Program-made: the position numbers and the translations under genes
DNA from: CAZCWX01 sp964502465
Lineage (GTDB): Bacteria > Desulfobacterota > Binatia > Bin18
DNA: 14,201 nt
Reading direction: 5' to 3'
Assembly: GCA_964502465.1 (NCBI GenBank)
Contig: CAZCWX010000685.1
Span: 1-14,201, forward strand
The notes under the pieces: model-generated
Database searches by the model: none
Seen by the model: the letters and a program-made list of their open reading frames with translations, nothing else
Told to the model about the DNA's origin: nothing
In this document: one piece after another, positions 6,890-13,286 of the stretch
Layout: every line of letters starts with the position of its first letter
Numbering within the stretch: position 1 is the first letter of the stretch

Positions 6890-7486
6890 ATGGCAGAGAA
6901 AGCTGACCTACGCCGCCGACCACAACGGACCACGATCAAGGACATCCTGCGGACAGCCACGGACTTGGAAAAAAAGACCATGGCGTTCTACATGCACCTT
7001 GCGCGGAATTTCCAAACACAAGAAGAGCTGCGTAAATTCTGGTTTACCATGGCGCGACACGAAGCTGGTCACCTCGGCGCCTTAGCGTTGGTAGAGGGGG
7101 TGTTGGAAAGCGAACCAGACCTGGCGCAGTATGCCAAGGTGTGGTTCGATCCTTCTACGGTGGTCCGCTTGCGCTCGTTGCTGAGCGCCTACAACCGCGA
7201 GGTAGAAAAGAAGGTTTCCGTCGAACGTGCGTTTGAGATGGCCATCGATCTGGAAGCGTCAGAATTAGAAGACGTGGTGGTCGAGTTGCTCCAGGTCGTG
7301 AAGGAAAAGATGCTGCGCGAACAGGCAATTAAGTTGCTGATTCATGACTTGAGCGACCTCAGCTACATGGTCGAAAAGTTCACGCAGAACGAAGCCCTCT
7401 TAGCCCGGGCGGATGAACTAGTTGAGCGCCGCGTCGATGCCCTCACGATTTTCCGGCAGGAAAAGGGACAGCCGCTTCCGTCGTAG
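6890..7486 (+). CDS. Ferritin-like / rubrerythrin-family four-helix protein
   Basis: The 198-residue protein starts at an ATG preceded by GAGGG (6881-6885). The in-frame ATG at 6800 overlaps the previous gene and adds an unrelated N-terminus. Four helical stretches hold the first diiron ligands of the rubrerythrin/ferritin-like fold: Glu27 (DLEKKTMAFYMHLA), Glu58-x-x-His61 (ARHEAGHLGAL) and Glu122/Glu125 (AIDLEASELEDVV). The fourth helix reads LLIHDLSDLSYMVEKF, with His152 but without a clear ExxH. There is no C-terminal rubredoxin domain. A cytoplasmic peroxide- or iron-handling role is the family's typical one. The gene follows the CoA-transferases after 67 bp. Its last 44 bases overlap the converging methyltransferase gene. 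Confidence 0.75.
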   Translation: MAEKADLRRRPQRTTIKDILRTATDLEKKTMAFYMHLARNFQTQEELRKFWFTMARHEAGHLGALALVEGVLESEPDLAQYAKVWFDPSTVVRLRSLLSAYNREVEKKVSVERAFEMAIDLEASELEDVVVELLQVVKEKMLREQAIKLLIHDLSDLSYMVEKFTQNEALLARADELVERRVDALTIFRQEKGQPLPS

Positions 7487-8153
7487 CCTGAGCGATCAGG
7501 ATATACTGATAGGGGAGGAACGTCAGCGTGTCGGTGACACGGAGCCCCGCGTTTTGTAATTCTTGCTGGACCGTCTCTTCGCTCAGTCGCATCTGTGGTG
7601 GTGGCCCCACAGGCATGTCATTTTTCTTGTAGAAATCGACAATCACCACCCGTCCATCCGACTTGAGCGCTTTGCGCAACTTCCGGAGATAGACTTCGCG
7701 ATCTTCGAGATGATGATAGGTGTTACACATAAACACCAAGTCAAGAGACCCATCGATCAGCAAAGGATCATGCGGTGGTACCAGCATCACCTGCACGTTC
7801 TGCAGGTGCTCTTTCGCCAGGCGCTGCCGCAGATAATCAAGCATGCCTTTATCGACATCAACAGCAAAGACCGCTCCTTTTTTTCCGACTGCGCGTGCCA
7901 GGCGTAGGGTGAAGTACCCACTGCCAGCGCCAATATCCGCGACAAACTGACCATCTTGGAGGTTCAGTGCCTCGATCACTGCCTGTGGTTTTTGCCATTC
8001 GTCTCGTTTGGGATCTTCAAGGATTGCCAGGTATTGCTCAAGTGGCAGCGGATGGTGCGGGTGGTGCTCTTGTGCGCTCACCATACTCGTCCACAGCCAA
8101 AGAACTAAGAAAACAACACCGTAACGAAGGGACTGCCGCGTAATAAACCTCAT
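7443..8153 (-). CDS. Exported class I SAM-dependent methyltransferase
   Basis: The 236-residue protein is read from the ATG at 8153-8151, preceded by AAGGAA (8161-8166). The longer frame from 8186 would hide the signal peptide. Residues 1 to about 28 are a Sec signal peptide: basic MRFITRQSLRYG, hydrophobic VVFLVLWLWTSM, then VSAQ with cleavage likely after Ala. A His-rich QEHHPHHP follows. The methyltransferase core has motif I VADIGAGSGYFT, the acidic motif II end FAVDVD, and LDLVFMCNTYHHL (motif IV region), then GRVVIVDFYKKND. The substrate is unknown. A SAM-binding enzyme with an export signal is odd because SAM is cytoplasmic, although signal-peptide-bearing members of this family do occur. 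Its 3' end overlaps the converging ferritin-like gene. Confidence 0.85.
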   Translation of the reverse strand: MRFITRQSLRYGVVFLVLWLWTSMVSAQEHHPHHPLPLEQYLAILEDPKRDEWQKPQAVIEALNLQDGQFVADIGAGSGYFTLRLARAVGKKGAVFAVDVDKGMLDYLRQRLAKEHLQNVQVMLVPPHDPLLIDGSLDLVFMCNTYHHLEDREVYLRKLRKALKSDGRVVIVDFYKKNDMPVGPPPQMRLSEETVQQELQNAGLRVTDTLTFLPYQYILIAQATTEAAVPFPAGKS

Positions 8154-8309
8154 GTCACCGTTCCTTTTGTCTTCACTTCTTGGCACTGATAGCTAAGAGC
8201 TGACTGCTTGTTTCGCTATTTCGCCCCTGGCTCTTGCCTCGTGTCAAGGTGGGTTCTAAACAAGGGAGACCGGTGGTTGTTGATCACTGATGAAAAGGAG
8301 AAAACGTCC

Positions 8310-8492
8310 ATGAATGTGATGGTGATACAGAGTTTGCTGTGCGTGCTGATCGTGCTGTGGGGACTGGCGATGGTCCTCATTGGCATGGTGTGGGCAAATT
8401 GGACCTGGGCACTACTGGGTATCGCGGTGTTGATCGTCGGTCTGCCGTTCGTCTGGAATGCGCTCCGTTCAACGGATCTGCAGCAGGAATGA
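8310..8492 (+). CDS. Small two-helix membrane protein, unknown function
   Basis: The 60-residue product starts at an ATG with AAGGAG (8295-8300) 9 bases upstream; the longer frame from 8208 lacks such a site. Two hydrophobic segments are visible: residues about 3-25 (VMVIQSLLCVLIVLWGLAMVLIG) and about 28-48 (NWTWALLGIAVLIVGLPFVW), followed by a short polar tail ending STDLQQE. It diverges from the exported methyltransferase gene and shares a 156-bp upstream region with it. I do not recognise the family. Confidence 0.65.
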   Translation: MNVMVIQSLLCVLIVLWGLAMVLIGMVWANWTWALLGIAVLIVGLPFVWNALRSTDLQQE

Positions 8493-8512
8493 AAATGCTT
8501 CCTTAGAGAGAG

Positions 8513-10015
8513 TTACTGTCGGCGTAAGGCACGTCCTGGCCGGGCCCCAGTGTGCTGCCCATCACGGACCACCTGCGTGCCATTCACGAAGACATGACGA
8601 ATTCCAGCAGGATATTGCCGGGGGGCAGCATACGTAGCGGTGTCCATGATTGTCGTAGGATCGAAGAGCACGAGATCGGCATAGTATTCCGCACGCACGA
8701 AGCCGCGATCACGCAGCCGAAATTTCGTGGCTGGAAAACCAGTCATGCGGTAGACCGCTTCTTCCAAGGACAGCAGCGCCTCAGTGCGTGCATAGCGACC
8801 CAACACACGAGGAAATGTCCCATAGAGACGGGGATGAGGATTTGCTCCAGTGCTGGGAATACCATCTGAGCCGATCATCGTCGTCGGGTGACGTAAGACT
8901 GTACGCACATCTCCTTCGTCCATCATTTCGACGATGACGACTGCGCCCAGTCCCTCTTGTTCTAACACGCGCAGCGCTGCGGCTTCAGCGGGAAGACCGA
9001 ACTGTTCGCTCAACTCTTGCAGCGTATGGCCTTCGTACTCAGGATGGTGCGGCGTTGACGCAAAGAAGACATGCCGTGGTTCGACACGCCCAACTCCGCC
9101 GTGAGTCCCTCGCTCATTCAGTGCGTTGTTCTGCATAATGGCCAACAGCACAGTGCTGCCAGACGTGTAGGGATATTGATCGGCTGTCGCATCGAGACCG
9201 CGTGCCTGCGCATCTTCCAGCAAGCGGAGCGAGTCGCGCACTCGACCCCAGTTCTCCTTTCCGCTCGCTTTGTGGTGAGAGATCTGTACAGGAATACCAC
9301 TTTCCTCGCCAATGCACAGTGCTTCCCGCACGGCATCGAGCAACCCACCTGCTTCATTGCGCATATGAGTGGTGTACAGCCCACCTGCGGTTGCGACCTC
9401 GCGAGTCAAGGCGATAATTTCTTCGGTTTGGGCATAGCGTCCAGGCTCGTAGATGAGCCCAGTGGAGAACCCGACCGCACCGGCCTCTATGCCCTCCTGT
9501 ATCCACGCGTGCATCTGCCTCAGTTCTTTCTCTGTCGGCTCTCTCTGGGCATTGCCCATGGCGGCAAGTCGTAACGTATTATGTCCCACAAGGAGCACAA
9601 CATTCACACTCGGCGGATTCTGCTCGATGGCTTCAAGATACCCCCGATAGCCATCCCAGCGAGGCAACTCCAATTGCGGGTCAAACATGCGAAAGAACTG
9701 CGCAGCGGCATCGTACGGAGCAACGCCTAACCCACAGTTGCCGACGACATCCGTCGTGACTCCTTGCATGACTTTGAAGTCCATTGCAGGGGAGACGAGC
9801 ACGGCAAGGTCGTCATGGCTATGGACGTCAATGAAGCCGGGCGCAAGCGCGAGTCCCGTTGCGTCAAGCACTACGCCGGCTTGCCCCTCAAGCTGCTGTC
9901 CAACAGCAACGATGCGCTCGCCACGGAGAGCCACATCCATCAGGACTGGCGGGTTTCCACTGCCGTCATAGATGGTGGCGTGATGGATAATGACGTCCCA
10001 GCCGTCGCTTGTCAT
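8513..10015 (-). CDS. N-acyl-D-amino-acid deacylase (D-aminoacylase) family amidohydrolase
   Basis: The 500-residue protein has the amidohydrolase layout of D-aminoacylase: an N-terminal small beta domain, a TIM barrel with the metal site, and a C-terminal return to the beta domain (ADLVLFDPTTIMD ... GIRHVFVNGTQVV). The metal and catalytic residues of the family can all be placed: His65 and His67 (GFIDVHSHDD), Cys94 (VVGNCGLGVAP), His217 (TTHMRNE), His247 (ISHHKASG) and Asp384 (IGSDGIPS). The usual reaction is hydrolysis of N-acyl-D-amino acids to a D-amino acid and a fatty acid; close relatives act on other N-acyl or cyclic amides, so the substrate is open. An excellent GGAGG-type site precedes the start. 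No signal peptide is seen. It is transcribed alone, divergently from trxB. Confidence 0.9.
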   Translation of the reverse strand: MTSDGWDVIIHHATIYDGSGNPPVLMDVALRGERIVAVGQQLEGQAGVVLDATGLALAPGFIDVHSHDDLAVLVSPAMDFKVMQGVTTDVVGNCGLGVAPYDAAAQFFRMFDPQLELPRWDGYRGYLEAIEQNPPSVNVVLLVGHNTLRLAAMGNAQREPTEKELRQMHAWIQEGIEAGAVGFSTGLIYEPGRYAQTEEIIALTREVATAGGLYTTHMRNEAGGLLDAVREALCIGEESGIPVQISHHKASGKENWGRVRDSLRLLEDAQARGLDATADQYPYTSGSTVLLAIMQNNALNERGTHGGVGRVEPRHVFFASTPHHPEYEGHTLQELSEQFGLPAEAAALRVLEQEGLGAVVIVEMMDEGDVRTVLRHPTTMIGSDGIPSTGANPHPRLYGTFPRVLGRYARTEALLSLEEAVYRMTGFPATKFRLRDRGFVRAEYYADLVLFDPTTIMDTATYAAPRQYPAGIRHVFVNGTQVVRDGQHTGARPGRALRRQ

Positions 10016-10023
10016 GGCAAGAA

Positions 10024-10030
10024 CCCTCCT
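10024..10030 (-). promoter_or_regulatory. Strong ribosome-binding site (AGGAGGG) of the D-aminoacylase-type gene
   Basis: The minus strand reads AAGGAGGG, 8 bases before the ATG at 10015-10013. It fixes that start codon. Confidence 0.7.
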
Positions 10031-10276
10031 TCGTGAAGCATTGCCCTATCCGTATACACTGATCAGCCCTTCGCGTGAATCTCTCGCTGCGGCGGCAATA
10101 CTTCAGCGGACCTATACTCTTCGCGCGCGTTTGTGAAAAGGAGAGAGACTGAGGTTTGGTCAGGAGACCTGCTTCAACAGCGACACGAAGTATGAAAAAA
10201 AGGCAAAAGAAGGAATCTGCTCAGAGAAGCTCTCCCGACGTAAAGAAACGCCTGGCAGAAAGGACCAGAGAAAACG

Positions 10277-11224
10277 ATGGAGGAAAAACAGCAAACCCAC
10301 TTCAAAGTGATTATCCTCGGATCTGGACCGGCAGGGTTGACTGCCGCGTTATATGCGGCGCGAGCGAATCTCGAACCATTCGTGATCGAAGGCAGTCAAC
10401 CTGGCGGTCAGTTGACGATCACGACTGAGGTGGAGAACTATCCTGGCTTCCCGAATGGCATTCTCGGGCCAGAGATGATGCATTTGTTCAAACAGCAAGC
10501 GGAACGATTCGGGACTCGTTCTACCTACGGAGACGTTACGAACGTTGACCTCTCCTCCCGTCCGTTTGCGATAACCTGCGACAACAAACGATTGACTGCC
10601 GAAACCTTAATTATTGCGACTGGCGCGACAGCGAAACTCTTGGGCCTGGAGTCAGAAAAACGTTTAATGGGCTACGGAGTCTCAGCCTGTGCGACCTGTG
10701 ATGGGTTCTTTTTCCAAGGGAAAGAATTGGTCGTTGTCGGTGGCGGTGACACCGCGATGGAAGAAGCGCTGTTTCTCACCAAGTTCGCGCGCAAAGTGAC
10801 CGTTGTGCACCGTCGGGATCAATTACGTGCCTCCAAGATCCTGCAGGCGCGCGCGCGTAACAATCCGAAGATCACCTTCATCTGGGACTCAACCGTAGAG
10901 GAGATCTATGGAGCCCCTAACGCCGAAGGGGTCACAGGAGTGCGGCTCAAAAACCTCAGGACTGGTGAGACCAGCGATTTTCGCTGTGACGGTGTATTCA
11001 TTGCTATCGGACACTCACCGAACACCCAACTGTTCCAGGGACAACTCGATATGGATGAAGTTGGCTATCTGATCACCAAGCCTGGCTCGACGGCCACCAG
11101 AGTGCCTGGGGTCTTTGCCGCTGGCGATGTTGCCGACAAGATCTATCGCCAAGCGGTGACGGCAGCAGGGACCGGCTGTATGGCGGCTATTGACGCAGAA
11201 CGCTTTCTCGAAAGTCATCCATAA
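10277..11224 (+). CDS. trxB: Thioredoxin reductase (NADPH, FAD)
   Basis: The 315-residue low-molecular-weight thioredoxin reductase is of normal length. It reduces thioredoxin with NADPH in the cytoplasm. Domains in order: FAD-binding GSGPAG (residues 15-20), QPGGQLTITTEVENYPGFP, ATGATAKLLGL, the redox-active Cys138-Ala-Thr-Cys141 in SACATCDGF, the NADPH-domain GGGDTAMEEALFL (156-168) and the 2'-phosphate-binding HRRDQLRAS (178 on), then GVFAAGDV closing the FAD site. The start is an ATG with AGGA at 10261-10264. Only 25 bp separate it from the alkyltransferase gene, so the two are probably cotranscribed. The two Cys and all cofactor motifs are intact. Confidence 0.96.
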   Translation: MEEKQQTHFKVIILGSGPAGLTAALYAARANLEPFVIEGSQPGGQLTITTEVENYPGFPNGILGPEMMHLFKQQAERFGTRSTYGDVTNVDLSSRPFAITCDNKRLTAETLIIATGATAKLLGLESEKRLMGYGVSACATCDGFFFQGKELVVVGGGDTAMEEALFLTKFARKVTVVHRRDQLRASKILQARARNNPKITFIWDSTVEEIYGAPNAEGVTGVRLKNLRTGETSDFRCDGVFIAIGHSPNTQLFQGQLDMDEVGYLITKPGSTATRVPGVFAAGDVADKIYRQAVTAAGTGCMAAIDAERFLESHP

Positions 11225-11249
11225 GGGGCGAGAAGAAGGGAGCGACACA

Positions 11250-11843
11250 ATGGAATTGCTTATCGACCGCATCGACTCTGCGATAGGAACGCTTCTGCTG
11301 ATCTCTGATGGTGAGAGTCTCTGTGCGCTTGACTACGCTGACTACGAGCAGCGGATGACGAAGTTGCTGCACTCGCGCTACGGGCGCTTCCATTTGCAGG
11401 AGACGACCGATCCACTGGGCTTCAGTAGCCAGATGCGCGCGTATCTCGCGGGTGACGCTGCCTGTGTCAACACCATTCCGGTCAATCCTGGAGGGACAGC
11501 CTTCCAGCGGCAAGTCTGGTCAGCACTACGAACCATTCCCCCGGGGACTGTCCTTTCTTACCACGCAATGGCGACAAAGCTGGGCAAGCCTGCGGCTTAC
11601 CGTGCGGTAGGCGCAGCCAATGCGCTGAATCCGGTTGCCATTGTGATTCCGTGTCACCGACTGGTGGGCACGAACGGCGCGCTCACCGGTTACGCTGGTG
11701 GGTTAGAACGCAAGCGATGGCTGCTTGAGCACGAGGGGGTTGACCTAAAAAAGTGCGTTCGCCAACGCACTCCTGATGCACCTGCACACGCAAGGAACAT
11801 TTTTTTTCCTGCCAGTGGACGTAATATCGCTACCAGCAGTTGA
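11250..11843 (+). CDS. ogt: Methylated-DNA--[protein]-cysteine S-methyltransferase (Ogt type)
   Basis: The 197-residue suicide repair protein takes O6-alkyl groups from guanine (and O4-alkyl from thymine) onto its own cysteine. The active site IVIPCHRLVG has Cys135. The DNA-binding helix-turn-helix is TVLSYHAMATKLGKPAAYRAVGAAN (with Arg118 as the likely arginine finger), and GLERKRWLLEHE is the usual C-terminal helix. The start is the ATG at 11250 with GAAGGGAG upstream; the in-frame ATG at 11190 lies inside trxB. The family normally ends just after LLEHE, but this copy runs on for about 35 low-complexity residues. The DNA of that tail contains a hairpin that looks like the terminator of the converging gene. 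The tail is likely an accidental extension rather than a domain. Confidence 0.93.
   Translation: MELLIDRIDSAIGTLLLISDGESLCALDYADYEQRMTKLLHSRYGRFHLQETTDPLGFSSQMRAYLAGDAACVNTIPVNPGGTAFQRQVWSALRTIPPGTVLSYHAMATKLGKPAAYRAVGAANALNPVAIVIPCHRLVGTNGALTGYAGGLERKRWLLEHEGVDLKKCVRQRTPDAPAHARNIFFPASGRNIATSS
11746..11771 (-). terminator. Rho-independent terminator for the minus-strand flavoprotein gene
   Basis: AGTGCGTT (11752-11759) and AACGCACT (11764-11771) form a perfect 8-bp stem with a 4-base loop. Read on the minus strand it is followed at once by a T-run (the A-run 11747-11752 on the plus strand). It lies 109 bp beyond the stop of the flavoprotein gene and inside the 3' tail of the ogt frame. In the plus direction no T-run follows, so it does not look like a terminator for ogt. 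Confidence 0.65.
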
Positions 11844-11879
11844 TTCCATCCCCGTTCGGCCTCCAGCCAACTGTGATGG

Positions 11880-13025
11880 TTACTCTTTCATCAGGTCCTG
11901 GATATCGGCAAGCGCTTCGGCAAACTCTTCCATGAATTCTCTCACCACAACGCGGCTCGATTTCACGCTGTCCACCAGTCCCACACCCTGGCCCACGAAA
12001 TACGAGACCAGTTCGCGCGCTTTCTCGTTGCCCCGCTCGGCGGCGCGTTGCGCCACGTAGAGAGCGGGCTCGCTGATAAGGCTTTGCAAGGGCATGGGCA
12101 ATGGGCTGGGGCTGTCCGGTCCTTCCCAGGCGTCGGTCCACGCCGAGCGGAGCTGGCGCGAATATTTTCCCGTGCGGCACTTGGAACGGACGGTGTCTCG
12201 CGAGGTGGCTTCGATCATCTTTTGGCGGAAGATTTCTGAGGTTTCCGACTCCGTCGTGGCCAGCCAGACCGATCCTGTCCACACGCCGGCGGCGCCGAGA
12301 GTCATGCACGCCGCCATCTGGCGGCCGGTCATGATGCCACCGGCAGCCAGTACCGGAACGTGGCGAATGGGCTTGATGGCGCGCAGGACCTCGGGGATCA
12401 AGACGAGGGTCGAGACCTCGCCGGTATGGCCGCCAGCCTCGCCGCCTTGGGCAACGATGATATCGACTCCCGCCTGTACCTGGCGGACTGCGTGTGCTTT
12501 GGATCCGACCAGCGCAGCGACAGGCACACCATGGGCATGACCCATATCAAGCATCGATTGCGGTGGGACGCCGAGTGCATTAGCGATCAACTTGATTGGA
12601 TGGTGGAACGCAACCTCTAACAGCTTCAAGGCAGCATCCCGCTGCAGAGTGGATTGTGCGTCCGAACGGTGAAAGTGTCCACTCTCAAGCTGCTGTGGGG
12701 GTTCAACCCCATGCTTCGCGAGAAGGCCACGTACGAAGTCCTTATGCGTTTGTGGGACGCGCTCTGCCAGGGCGCCCACGGTGATACCTTTCTCTTCCTT
12801 GATCGACAGGTTCTCCGGAATGAGCACGTCGATCCCGTAGGGCTTACCATCGATGTGGTCGTCGATCCACTTCAGTTCGAGCTCAAGCTGATCGGGCGTA
12901 AACGCAGTGGCGCCAAGGACGCCAAAGCCACCGGCGCGACTCACGGCGGCGATCACGTCGCGGCAGTGGCTAAAAGCCACCAAAGGAAAGTCGATGCCTA
13001 ACATTTCACAGATAGGAGTTTTCAT
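11880..13025 (-). CDS. Nitronate monooxygenase / 2-nitropropane dioxygenase-family FMN flavoprotein
   Basis: The 381-residue TIM-barrel flavoprotein starts with a typical NMO N-terminus (ICEMLGIDFPLVAFSH) and the glycine-rich SRAGGFGVLGA. IIVAQGGEAGGHTGEV (189-204) holds the family's conserved His200, which acts as the base. VPVLAAGGIMTGRQMAACM followed by LGAAGVWTGSVWL forms the FMN-phosphate site. Family enzymes oxidise alkyl nitronates; some relatives act as enoyl-ACP reductases (FabK-like), so the exact reaction is open. Residues about 71-135 are a hydrophilic insertion after strand 2 (AERVPQTHKDFVRG ... RSDAQSTLQRDAA). The start has AAGGA (minus strand, 13033-13037) 7 bases upstream. It diverges from the thiolase-like gene and shares its regulatory region. 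Confidence 0.88.
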   Translation of the reverse strand: MKTPICEMLGIDFPLVAFSHCRDVIAAVSRAGGFGVLGATAFTPDQLELELKWIDDHIDGKPYGIDVLIPENLSIKEEKGITVGALAERVPQTHKDFVRGLLAKHGVEPPQQLESGHFHRSDAQSTLQRDAALKLLEVAFHHPIKLIANALGVPPQSMLDMGHAHGVPVAALVGSKAHAVRQVQAGVDIIVAQGGEAGGHTGEVSTLVLIPEVLRAIKPIRHVPVLAAGGIMTGRQMAACMTLGAAGVWTGSVWLATTESETSEIFRQKMIEATSRDTVRSKCRTGKYSRQLRSAWTDAWEGPDSPSPLPMPLQSLISEPALYVAQRAAERGNEKARELVSYFVGQGVGLVDSVKSSRVVVREFMEEFAEALADIQDLMKE

Positions 13026-13049
13026 GATCGTGTCCTTAAGAGGTCTATA

Positions 13050-13077
13050 AAAATAAACGGACAGCTGTTCGCTTCTA
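13050..13077. promoter_or_regulatory. Left copy of a mirrored promoter element, with an internal palindrome
   Basis: Read toward the flavoprotein gene (minus strand) this is TAGAAGC ... CGTTTATTTT. The same order occurs at 13155-13178 read toward the thiolase-like gene. The left copy also contains CGGACAGCTGTTCG (13058-13071), a 14-bp palindrome with one mismatched pair, which is a typical operator shape for a dimeric repressor. Confidence 0.5.
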
Positions 13078-13154
13078 ACACCCTTCTTCGCGCGCTGTCA
13101 AACTCTGGCTTCCCGCTCGTGCAGCAAGACTTGACGAGAAGCTGAAGAGATTGA

Positions 13155-13178
13155 TAGAAGCAACCGTTCGTTTATTTT
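13155..13178. promoter_or_regulatory. Right copy of the mirrored promoter element
   Basis: TAGAAGC, seven different bases, then CGTTTATTTT. It is an inverted copy of 13050-13077: the outer 10 bp and the inner 7 bp are identical, and the middle differs in length and sequence. It lies 108 bp before the start of the thiolase-like gene. Confidence 0.5.
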
Positions 13179-13272
13179 CACTCAACGTCATGCGTGTGTC
13201 TTTGCACGCCCAGCGCGAAAGCCTCGGCCAGGAATTGGGGGATGCGACAAAGCGGGGCCACGAGAGCTTTGC

Positions 13273-13278
13273 AGGAGG
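13273..13278 (+). promoter_or_regulatory. Ribosome-binding site AGGAGG of the thiolase-like gene
   Basis: The site lies 8 bases before the ATG at 13287 and only 2 bases before the in-frame ATG at 13281, so 13287 is the better start. Confidence 0.65.
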
Positions 13279-13286
13279 CGATGACT

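Noticed and set aside
10113..10118. TATACT upstream of trxB as a -10 promoter element.
   Set aside because: No matching -35 hexamer at 16-18 bp spacing; a single hexamer is not enough support.
10193..10276. Lys/Arg-rich open frame from ATG 10193 before trxB as a leader peptide.
   Set aside because: No ribosome-binding site; the frame runs on into trxB out of phase and shows no recognisable features.
11797..11812. T-run GAACATTTTTTTTCC as a terminator for the trxB-ogt operon.
   Set aside because: No GC-rich hairpin directly precedes it on the plus strand, and it lies within the ogt reading frame.
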